Source of the DNA: Pseudofabraea citricarpa
Taxonomy: Eukaryota; Ascomycota; Leotiomycetes; Helotiales; Dermateaceae
DNA length: 64,000 nt
Assembly (NCBI GenBank): GCA_029641185.1
Contig: JAPWGK010000001.1
Location: 2,430,501-2,494,500 of the forward strand
Reading direction: 5' to 3'
In this document: in pieces, positions 36,123 to 45,309 of the stretch
How positions within the stretch are numbered: position 1 is the first letter of the stretch
Layout: each line of letters starts with the position of its first letter
The notes under the pieces: model-generated
Told to the model about the DNA's origin: nothing
What the model saw: only the letters and a program-made list of their open reading frames with translations
Database searches by the model: none
Program-made: the position numbers and the translations under genes

Positions 36123-36361
36123 TGTGGAGTAGCGTTGACTTTCACGAAGTAGACCCGCAAATAATTGACTACGTGGCGGGGTTTATGTCGATGTGGTGTA
36201 GAAATGCGCAAGACTCAGTACTGATGCGCGCAATGCTGAACGCGACAAAGTCGCCAACTTTGAAGATGCGCCGAAAAGGCGCTAGTCCTGACAGTCACGT
36301 GATATACCGGATCCGTGCTCCCGAACAAGCTACAACACGAGTTTTGCTGTCATCGACTAGG

Positions 36362-36370
36362 GACAGGAAG
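36362..36370. repeat. Left copy of the 9-bp target site duplication
   Basis: GACAGGAAG, identical to 36844-36852 on the other side of the MITE-like element. Confidence 0.75.
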
Positions 36371-36843
36371 GAATATACAGTAACGCCGGGACCCCTAGCG
36401 GTGGCTCGGTTGAGCTTGGCGTACGCTCCCTAATAGTCTTTTGAGTGATATTATAAGTAACCTCGCTTTATAATTAGCTATAGTTTATAGTATTTCTAGT
36501 ATATAAGTAAATTATAGATTAATATAACTTATATAATATCTAAGTAATAAGAAATACTAATATTATAAAAATAACCTTAAAAGGTTTATTTTTATTTAAT
36601 AAAAAAGAAAAGAAAATCCTTACACGTGACCTTTTACTAGCACGTGATAAGTAACTAAAGTTAAGATTAATAAAACTTAAGTTATTTGTTAATAAAGATT
36701 ATAAGTAGGTACGTATTTGTATAACTTCTCTTAATAGAATTCTATTATTTTACTTTTCTTGTATATATCTATTCTATATATTAATATAGCTATCCAAGCG
36801 AGTGTGGCGAAGACGCTAGGGGTCCCGACGTTACTGTGGACTC
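36371..36843. mobile_element. MITE-like element, 473 bp, with inverted ends and 9-bp target duplication
   Basis: The left end (36377-36400) and right end (36814-36837) are 24-bp inverted repeats that match at 23 of 24 positions; the core is CGGGACCCCTAGCG. Six weakly matching bases lie outside each arm. Immediately beyond those, GACAGGAAG occurs as a perfect direct repeat at 36362-36370 and 36844-36852, as expected for a 9-bp target site duplication. The interior is very AT-rich, has no reading frame of note and contains two CACGTG palindromes (from 36624 and 36641). A 9-bp duplication is typical of Mutator-like elements, so a non-autonomous MULE-type MITE is the best guess. It lies about 250 bp upstream of the SSR4 start. 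Confidence 0.8.
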
Positions 36844-36852
36844 GACAGGAAG
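36844..36852. repeat. Right copy of the 9-bp target site duplication
   Basis: GACAGGAAG, identical and in the same orientation as 36362-36370. Confidence 0.75.
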
Positions 36853-36993
36853 TACTTCAGATCAGCACTTTTAACACAATATTCATTAATCGATCACTAG
36901 AACTATTCCTATTGATTTATGATTGCCTAAGTCACGTCTAAATACAGGCTTTGTTACTATGAAATCAATCCAGCAAGACCTAACCAAGAAAGC

Positions 36994-38939
36994 TTATGCT
37001 TGGTAAGTTGACGCAGAGACATTTCCACCACGGCCAGTCCAGTTGACGTGGATGTTCTGTCCTTCTGGGTACTTCTCGTTGGCAAACTCTGGCTTGATCT
37101 TGAAGGTGTGGGCACCGAAGTAATCTCTTTGAGCCTGGAGCAAGTTGGCTGGGAGGTCCTTGGTACGGTAACCGTCAAACCAGCTGAGGGCAGTGCTGAA
37201 GGCAGGGGTAGGTATTCCGAGGAGAGCAGCCTTGGAGACAACGTCTCTCCATCCTGGCTGGGCAGTGTGAATGGCCTTGTTGAAGAAGTCGCTGAACAGC
37301 AAGTTCTCGAGGTCTGGGTTGGAGCGGTAGGCGGCGGTGATATCCTTCAAGAAGACAGATCTGATGATACATCCGCCGCGCCACATAAGAGCAATGGATG
37401 GCTTGTTAAGCTTCCACTTGTACTCCTTGGCAGCCTGAGAGAGAATTAGCAATCAGCAGAGATAGTCGAGGCTCAAAAACTTACCTCTTGCATGAGCATG
37501 AAGCCTTGTGCGTAAGAAATGATCTTGGAAGCATACAGAGCTTGCTCCAAATCATCGAGGAATTGCTCCTTGTTGCCCTCGAACTTGTTCGATCGTCCAA
37601 CGAATTGGAGGACCTTGGAAGCACGAGTACGCTCCTCCTTGATGGATGACAAGCATCGGGAGAGAACAGCCTCAGCGATCAAAGTGACTGGCATACCAAG
37701 ATCCAAAGCGTTGATGGCGGTCCACTTTCCGGTACCCTTTTGTCCAGCAGAGTCCATGATCTTCTCAAGGAGAGGAGTTCCATCATCATCATTGAAGTAC
37801 ATGATATCACGGGTGATCTCGATCAAGAAAGAATCGAGAACGCCCTTGTTCCACTTGGCGAAAACATCACCGATCTCCTTGTCTGGCATGCCGAGACCAC
37901 GCTTCATGATATCGTAGGCCTATTCTTGTTAGCATCGAGGACAATTTTACGCGGCGGTGGTAGTTACCTCGCAAATCAATTGCATGTCACCGTACTCAAT
38001 ACCGTTGTGCACCATCTTGACGTAGTGTCCAGCACCCTCATCACCAACCCACTCGCAGCAAGGCTCACCATCACTCTTAGCAGCAATGCTTTGGAAGATG
38101 TCCTTGATGAAAGGCCACGCCTCCTCGTTTCCACCGGGCATCATGGATGGGCCGTATCTGGCACCCTCCTCACCTCCGGAGACACCAGTTCCGAGGAATC
38201 TGATACCCTTATCTGCCAAGTATTTTGTTCGGCGGGTAGTATCTGGGAAATGGGAGTTACCACCGTCGATGATGATGTCGCCCTTCTCGCAGAATGGCAA
38301 AAGAGTCTCAATGAAGTCATCAACTGGCTTTCCGGCCATGACCAACATCATCATACGGCGGGGTTTCTTGAGCTTGCTCACGAAATCTTCGATCGAGTGG
38401 GCACCCACAATTGACTTTCCTGGATGGAAATTTGCGTGAGCTTATGGAATTTGGGATTGGTGCACCATGGCAGGAGTAGATGTTGCATACCTTGAGCCTC
38501 GTTGGCGAGGAAGTGGTCAACCTTGGAGACTGTACGGTTGAATGCAACAACGGTGAAACCGTGGTCAGCAGCATTCAGAATGATGTTCTGGCCCATGACA
38601 GCCAGGCCGATGAGGCCGAAATCTCCGCTGCAGACAACGTCAGCCTTGTTATCATATTTATATCATGGGTGGTTTGTTGTTGATGTTCATGTTGATGTTT
38701 CATGGCGGGGTCGGCGCACCAGCCCACTAAAATCGGCGAGCGACTTGATCTGAGCTGCGAGTGCCGCAATTGCAAAAAAACACTCATCATGAAGCAGAGC
38801 TCGAGACTGTCGAGATGCATTGTCACGCTCTCCGCTCACGGCATGGTGGTGAGGGAATTCTCCCGTTGCGGCCGGGGGGATGACGATGGTGGGGTATTCT
38901 GCGGTTGAGGGGTTTGTAGACTTACACTGCTTCAGTCAT
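36994..38939 (-). CDS. GND1: 6-phosphogluconate dehydrogenase, decarboxylating
   Basis: Oxidises 6-phosphogluconate to ribulose 5-phosphate and CO2 with NADP+, the NADPH-forming third step of the oxidative pentose phosphate pathway, in the cytosol. Exons complement(36994..37434, 37485..37919, 37968..38419, 38491..38627, 38926..38939) give 492 aa, the usual length. Seen in order: the Rossmann start [20 protein letters not shown], the coenzyme segment [24 protein letters not shown], the substrate signature [20 protein letters not shown], the catalytic-lysine segment [17 protein letters not shown], and C-terminal [16 protein letters not shown]. The first coding exon is only 14 nt (MTEA plus two bases), followed by a 298-nt intron, by far the longest in this gene. 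Confidence 0.97.
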
Positions 38940-40306
38940 GATGTACTGGTGTGGATGGATGTGTGTATGATGTATGGTCGGGGGGATGAGGAGTCTGCTC
39001 TATGGTGATTGAATCAGACTTTCAAATGGCAGGCTGGTGGTGGTGGTGTTGAGGGAAGAAAGATTTGAGTGACGAAGGTTGGGTCCCACGAGATTTAGTA
39101 GGAGGGGCTGTCTGTGGTCCTGCTTAGTACAAGGGCGCTAGCAAATGTACGGTCCGCCGGACAGCAGACGTCCATACGGGGGGTGTTGAAGGGCGATTCA
39201 AGTGGTGCAGATACATCGGTGCAACGATTCAGCGCCGCCAACAAATCCACGAGTCCTCAAGCCTCGTGGTGCATTACAGATTTCCGGCAGCGGCCAGGGT
39301 CCTCAAACAGAGACTCGCGAGGGCTCAAGGGCCTCGCATCACTGAATCGGGAATGGCAGAGGCTATACGTTTCATCGGCAAGGTGCTGCTGGTTTGAACT
39401 TTGAACAGCTACAGTAGAAGGTCAGGTTTAAGCATTGTTGCTCGTCGTCCCATGCCCATGCCCATGTCATTGTTGTCTGTCTGTGTCTATGTCTGCGTCT
39501 GTGTCTGCGCCGGCTGAAGCGGATTCGAGGAGAGAGATTTTCACGTCTTGAGGCCTCCATCCAGCTCCAGGCCGGAGTTGTTTGTCAGACAAGCTAAACG
39601 AACAACAGGCAATGCAAATGGCATCCTTCCTGTGTTGTGTTGTGTGCTGACGGATGAATCAGACAGAATCCATCCCACCAAACCAACTTGACCCCCCCAC
39701 CATGCCATGCGACCATGCGGAAAAGAAAAGACTTCCGCCAGCGTTTCGGAGCTACAGTCCATCCCACCAAACACGTGAGCGGTCGGGTAAAGTCTACGTG
39801 ATGTTATCTCCGACAACGCAGGAGCCCAGACCGGCTCTTGGGAGCACATAACTGCTAATTGAGTGGATACATTACGCTGATTTGTAACATGTTGAGAGAG
39901 AGGCAATTGTTACTCGTACCATATGCTCACAAAGACCAACAAGGAGCCAACTTTCAACCATCGATTCATGGGATGTGAGCTTTGGGGCTCAAGCTCCTAA
40001 CAACCACAAGGATGTTTGAGGTTTCACGTGATGCAATACACTAGTACAATCTGGGCACTAGTCCGAGGATTGCAGACTCGCTAGATTTCTCCAGAACATC
40101 GCGCAAGAACGAGCAACAACAGTGATTCCCATCCTTTGCGCCACTTAAAACTACTTCACCCTTACAGAATCGACCCGTGCAGTCAGACAAAGCAACCTTA
40201 AAGTTCGATTAAGCTACTGCCAATCAGCAGCTCAAGACCCACTGCGTTGTCAAGGCGCAAGAGGTACGTCTAATACATCAAGAGTTCTTTCGTACAGCCG
40301 TTCATC
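38940..40306. other. Divergent intergenic region between GND1 and the RRM gene
   Basis: A 1.4-kb gap that should contain both promoters. A hexamer repeat lies at 39474-39509. No reading frame resembles a gene. The stretch 40060-40306 probably includes the RRM gene's leader. Confidence 0.5.
39474..39509. repeat. GTCTGT-type degenerate hexamer repeat
   Basis: Repeats of GTCTGT with single-base variants (GTCTAT, GTCTGC). The unit is close to the TCTGTG repeat at 21991. Confidence 0.7.
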
Positions 40307-41407
40307 ATGTCCTATCCACCACCACCAGGTCTCAACTCGAATAATCGAAACTCATCTTCACATCCATCTCTACCTGCGCGCCCTCCAGCATCTTCCGTTC
40401 CTCCCTCCGGCTTCAAGCCCGCATACGCCTCGCAACCATCCTACTCGAGCGGCGGCAACAATTCCAGCTATGGAGGAGGTGGTGCTTTTCAAGGCTTCGC
40501 GCCTAGAACCGTAGTCCCTCCTCAGCCAGCATATCAGTACCAACCTCCTGCTCCAGCATACCCACAACAGTCATACCCCAACTTCTACGATGCTCCGCCG
40601 CAAGATTTTAGCGCGCCTCAAATTCGAAATCCATTCCCGCTTCCAGGACAGGATGCAGGCCGGGGACGCGGTTTCGAAGAAGATCCAGAAATGGCCGCTC
40701 AGATTGCGCAATGGCAGAGTGCATATGCAGGAAAGGAAGACGCCACTGCCAACAGGAATTACCAGGGTACGTCACAACGATTTGGGAACGCGAGCACATC
40801 AACAGGAGCAGCTACTAGCGCGAATGCTGCGCCGTTAGGAAGACCAGATGGGCCCAGTATGAGCAGTCAAGCCGTCGCCAGCGCCGCCGATGGGGACACA
40901 GGTGTCGCGACCGTAGTCAGCGGTAAAGATGGAAAGGAGAAAACGGTAGTCAGGTCAGGCGGTGGAACACAGTGGACCGATTCTTCATTACTTGAATGGG
41001 ATCCTGCTCACTTCCGCATGTTTGTAGGAAATCTGGCTGGTGAGGTATCGGACGAATCCTTGTACAAAGCATTTTCTCGTTGGACGAGTCTACAAAAAGC
41101 CAGGGTCATCCGTGATAAGCGAACGATGAAGAGCAGAGGTTATGGGTTCGTCAGCTTCAGTGATGGAGATGATTTTTTCCAGGCAGCGAGAGAGATGCAA
41201 GGCAAATATATTGGCAGTCATCCTGTTCTCATTCGTCGAAGTACGACTGAGATCAAGGCCGTGACGCCCCGGGATAACAAGAAAGGCAAGAACAAGGGCA
41301 AGGGTGGAAAGGGTGGTGGAAATAATGGAGGCCACAAGGAGAAGACTGGTGCTGGTATTCAAAAGGCTGGCAGTAAGACGAAGGGTGGTCTAAGGGTGTT
41401 GGGTTAA
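40307..41407 (+). CDS. RRM RNA-binding protein, RBM42-like
   Basis: Single exon, 366 aa. The first 230 residues are Pro/Ser/Gly-rich low-complexity sequence (QPAYQYQPPAPAYPQQ). One RNA recognition motif follows at about 236-315, with RNP2 MFVGNL (238-243) and RNP1 SRGYGFVSF (276-284). The segment just before it (WDPAHFRMFVGNLAGEVSDE) and the DKRTMKSRGYGF pattern match the RBM42 type, where the single RRM is near the C-terminus. The tail is Lys/Gly-rich (KGKNKGKGGKGGG), probably RNA-binding. Likely nuclear, with a role in splicing or mRNA handling by family analogy. The start MSYPPPPGLN is the first ATG of the frame. Confidence 0.88.
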   Translation: MSYPPPPGLNSNNRNSSSHPSLPARPPASSVPPSGFKPAYASQPSYSSGGNNSSYGGGGAFQGFAPRTVVPPQPAYQYQPPAPAYPQQSYPNFYDAPPQDFSAPQIRNPFPLPGQDAGRGRGFEEDPEMAAQIAQWQSAYAGKEDATANRNYQGTSQRFGNASTSTGAATSANAAPLGRPDGPSMSSQAVASAADGDTGVATVVSGKDGKEKTVVRSGGGTQWTDSSLLEWDPAHFRMFVGNLAGEVSDESLYKAFSRWTSLQKARVIRDKRTMKSRGYGFVSFSDGDDFFQAAREMQGKYIGSHPVLIRRSTTEIKAVTPRDNKKGKNKGKGGKGGGNNGGHKEKTGAGIQKAGSKTKGGLRVLG

Positions 41408-41900
41408 GGTTCTTGATGAAAGCCATGGCGTTGGGGATTTAGTAGGCTTGGTGGCATGGCGGGCGCAACGCAGTACGGTACCGTAGAACAGAATTAATTA
41501 ATGTAACACGCAAGACTCTCCCAGATGCGAACTGAGTTACTTGGAAGCCGTGGTCACATAGCTACGTGAGTGAGTGATATCCTCAACCAACGAAGACTCC
41601 CACTTCGATTACCGGTCTATGTAAAAACTCTATAAAGATGCATGCCCCTGCCTGCCTGCCGAGTTCCATTACATCCATCCCAAGACAAACGAGCAAGGAA
41701 ACAGAAAGAAAGAAGAGAAAAAAAAAACTCCAGGGTATGTAGCCGCCTTGATCCAAACCAGACACGAACACGAACAACGAATTTTTCTTTCTTTTAATAC
41801 ACGATCCCTCGCCCGCTAGCCGCTAGCCACTAGCCACCAGCCAAGTCAGTCATTTCGTTAATCCCTAATAATTCCCTATTCCCTAATCCCTCTTTACTTG
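41408..41900. other. Convergent intergenic region
   Basis: Carries the 3' ends of the RRM gene and the transporter gene. A small cluster of imperfect GCTAGCCACTAGCCA repeats lies at 41813-41843. Nothing else was recognised. Confidence 0.5.
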
Positions 41901-43888
41901 TCAATCGCTATTGTCCTTCTTATGCAGGAGGGCGTCTCCCGAGCCCGAGCCCGAGCCTGAGCCCTCGGCCCGGTCAGGCTTGGGCAGGTAATCGCCATCG
42001 GCCGTGATGAACATGGACTCCTCGTTATCCCAGTCATCCTCGGCGTCGGCATCGCTGCCGCTGCCCGTGCTGGGGGCGGCGTGGTGCAGGGCGGCGTGGC
42101 TCTTGATGACCTCGTTCTGGGCATCCTCGCGCATCTTGCGGATCTTGATCCAGTTGTAGGCGGCGATGGCGGCGATGGTGACGACGAGCCCGCTGATGTT
42201 GATCTTCGTCAGCGGGTCGTGGAAGACGAGCCCGGCAGTCAGGATGGTCACGACCTCCTTGAAGATGCCTGCGATGGAGAGCGTCACGACCGACGTCCGT
42301 TGCAGCAGCGCGAACTCGGCCGACGTCATGCAGAAGGCGATGGTGCCCGGGAAGAGAAGCAGCAGCGGGCCGAGGATGGGCCCTTTCTTCTCCACGAGGA
42401 TGGTCAGCCCGTCCCAGAGAGCCGGGAAGCCCTCCACGGGAACGGCTATCACGAAGAGGCTGGTGAACATTATGGGAGCGAGGTAAAAGATGCTCGAGAA
42501 GGGGTTGGAGGTTGCTGGGTTGCGGAGGAGGAGGATCTGGGTCAAGGCCCAGCGAAAGCCTGAGAAGAAGGCTGCGGATATAATGAGAATGAAGCCAATG
42601 GGTATAAAGTTGACTTCTCCTGCTACCATCATGATCACGCCGACGGTCATGGTGCCTATGATGCCTACCAGGCGCCACGAGGGTGTTTCGAGGCGGAAAA
42701 GAAACGCGAATAATAAAACAAATGCGAGGGATGAAGATTTGCACATCGCTGCCACGGTTAGAAAGTGATAGAGATCGCATTTCGGATCCAACTTACTATA
42801 AAATGTCAAAGTAATGAACTTCAACGACATATTGCCAAGGCCAATATCAAGTCCTGTTGCCATGCCGCATGGCCCAATTCTAGTGAAATAAAAGGTCCTC
42901 GACATCAAAGGCTTCTTCTGATCTATTTCATGCTGCGCTTGATCTGAATCTGAGGTCTGTGTATTATGTGGATTGCTTAGGGAATCGTAGCGGGGTCGGA
43001 ATTGAGGTAGGGTATATAGGACGAGACTGGCCAGTGCGAACTGCACGAGCATATGCATACATGTAGTGAAGAGGGGGAAATGGAAATCGAGGAGTTCAGG
43101 AGAGAACATCCATTTGTTGTACTGAGAGAAAAAATTAGTAATTTTGCACGCCAAGAGGAAGGGGGGAAACCTACAATTGATATGGACAGAGAAAAGAGGT
43201 ACCACATGACTATCAGCAGGCCGTTGATGATACTGTTCTTGACCACATTCTTGTCTGCCTCCTTCTTCTCCTCTGCCGATATCTTCAGATCGCCTGCCAC
43301 TCTCTGGTCCAGCAGTGTATTCTTGCGCCGCCGCCTCTTCCTCTTACTCCTATCTCTCCCCGTCAAGCCGGTCTCTTCGTCATCTTGCAGGCCGTCTTCC
43401 TCGGATAGGTCTTCCAGCTCCAAGTCTTCACTGGTGGATTTAGAATCCTCGTCTGAACCGCGCTGCGGGTTCAATGGCTTGCCTTCTTCTTCCTTGATCC
43501 CCCTCGATAACATGCTAGGAGAGCGGGCGGTTCGCTTCGACTTGGTCCGCGAGCCTCCATCAATGCTGTTCATCAGACTGCTCCTCCGCCGCCGGTGCCC
43601 TGATGGCTGTGGTGGTTCCATCTCTGGGTCTTGCGAGTTCAACGTCTCAGCAGCTTGCACAGCATCTGGGGCCCATTCGTCTTCGTTGCTCGAGCGCGCT
43701 AGGAGATCCGACACGGTTGGTAATCGAGAGAGGCCAGGATGGGGGAATTGTGAGGTGTTGGACGCGTGGGAGGGTGGGTTTGGAGATGGGACGGAGACTG
43801 GGAGAGGAGGAGCAGGAGGAGGAGGAGTAGATGAACGGAGATCTTGTGCATTGGACATGGACATGGACGTGGGCCGCTGTTCATCCAT
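41901..43888 (-). CDS. Triose-phosphate-type drug/metabolite transporter (SLC35C2-like)
   Basis: Exons complement(41901..42748, 42797..43121, 43175..43888) give 628 aa. The first 210 residues are a long cytosolic, Ser/Pro-rich and charged region (basic cluster RSKRKRRRRK). The transporter domain follows with about ten membrane segments, beginning NGLLIVMWYLFSLSISI. The first splice joins SISI to YNKWMFS, and the second restores TLTFYTMCKSSSLAFVLLFA, the conserved TPT-family motif. GLDIGLGNMSLKFIT and FFSGFRWALTQILL are also family-like. The C-terminus is a Ser/Gly/Asp-rich tail. Closest known types are SLC35C2 and fission yeast SPAC22E12.01, so a Golgi or ER nucleotide-sugar transporter is likely; the substrate is unknown. 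Confidence 0.9.
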
Positions 43889-45309
43889 AATTGCTGGACA
43901 TTCAAGGAAATCTCGCTAGGCCCTGTGTTGCTGGCTTTCGTGGAGACGGATTACGGTGTATGCAGACTGTGCAGAGAAGAGCCCCAGTCCCAAGCACAGC
44001 TGTGCAGGGGGGCGGTGGCTTTGACGAAACACGACTGGTTGTGAAGGACGCGATGATAAGTTTAAATGGAGACAGCCAGCTCTTGGCGGAGATGCGCTGC
44101 CGATGGGTGGATGGGTGGTGATGGGTGGTCAGGGGTAAGGGGGAGGAGGGATGGTGGTTGTTGAAGTGAAGAAGAGAGAAAAGGATGAGGGTATTGGTGT
44201 TGGTTATGGTGTTAGATATGTGTCTGCCCAGTGAAGGGTAACGTGCAATGTGCTGTATACTGTATAAAGCCAGCCATTCCCGCAGATGGTCATGAGATAG
44301 ATGCTTTGATTCACTATTGATTCAGAGATTAGCGGCCGCATAGGTACGAAGATACGAAAATACGCGATGACACCGAAGCTGAGCAAAGCGAAGACAACTC
44401 AATTCTCAACTATCAGCTGTCAACCAACTATGCCCTAGTTAAAATTCAATAATACAGCTGTCCCGGATTGTAATGCGACGAACACTCAACACCGCAAACA
44501 CTGGACAGCGCTGTACGAATAGAAGCGGTGAAAGTACTTCGCAGCTGGACAGGCATCTGGCTTGTTCTTCAGGCTGTCCTGCAACTTCCAGCAGGTTCAG
44601 AAACCAGCCGAAATGTCTAATCGATGTGTTGGCAGGCCTGTTGCTGCAGCAAGTCGGCCCGGCGAAGTATATGTTGGACAGTATCAGTCTCTAGGTATAT
44701 AATAACAAGTTATGTTGTCCAAGTATCTGGCGGCTGTCTGTCGACGTGGTGGTGATTGATATCCTAATGTCCCGATATTCTGATATATCTGTTATATCTC
44801 ATCTTTCATCTCCCCTGAGTGACGTACCGACGACCAAGCGAGGTACGAGGATGGACTCCCGAAATCCACGGCCGCTCTGCAGCCACCGTTACCCCACAAA
44901 ACACCTGTTGTTGGTGATCGCTGTTCGCATTCTGCATCTTTGGTCGAGCTGCCTTCGCAGTGAGCAGACCAGCAACTAAAGCCTTATGTCCGACCGTTCT
45001 GTTCGCATCGTGTCAAAGTCCGGAGCCACTAATCACTAATGGGGCATGATCGTGTATGCATCGTGATTACCTTATCAGCAGTCAAAAAGGGAGGCACGTC
45101 AACTCAACAACAACAACCCCGCCGTGCTCCCGTGCTACCGTGACGATGCCGCCCTTCCCATTCCTCTCACGACCACTTTATGCCAGCAGCACAACACCTT
45201 TAGACCATATACCAGCTACATCTTCGTGCATCGCCGAATATACGCCCTTGCTTTGCTCCATCCAAACGGCACAAAATTTCGGATTGGCTTTCAGTGACGT
45301 AGCTCCATC
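43889..45309. other. Divergent intergenic region between the transporter and GH15 genes
   Basis: A 1.4-kb gap with several short frames, none of which resembles a protein. It includes the transporter promoter (GC-balanced, with GGATGGGTGG-like runs near 44105-44150) and the GH15 promoter. Confidence 0.45.

Larger units (their letters stand above)
36123..36993. other. Intergenic between SSR4 and the 6-phosphogluconate dehydrogenase gene
   Basis: The SSR4 promoter side (36123-36361) is GC-balanced. The remainder is mostly the element listed separately at 36371-36843, followed by about 140 bp that should carry the dehydrogenase 3' UTR. No gene was seen. Confidence 0.6.

Noticed and set aside
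37740..38414. A 224-codon plus-strand frame
   Set aside because: Antisense shadow of the highly conserved 6-phosphogluconate dehydrogenase exons.
40264..40297. Possible 5' UTR intron (GTACGT ... TACAG) before the RRM gene
   Set aside because: At 34 nt it is too short to call without transcript support, and it does not affect the coding sequence.
42034..42780. A 248-codon minus-strand frame rich in Arg, His and Pro
   Set aside because: It is the transporter exon read in a different frame of the same strand. The transporter frame has clear membrane segments and family motifs.
43053..43919. A 288-codon plus-strand frame
   Set aside because: It is exactly antisense to the transporter's N-terminal exon, which has family sequence and good splice sites. 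The antisense product is low-complexity.
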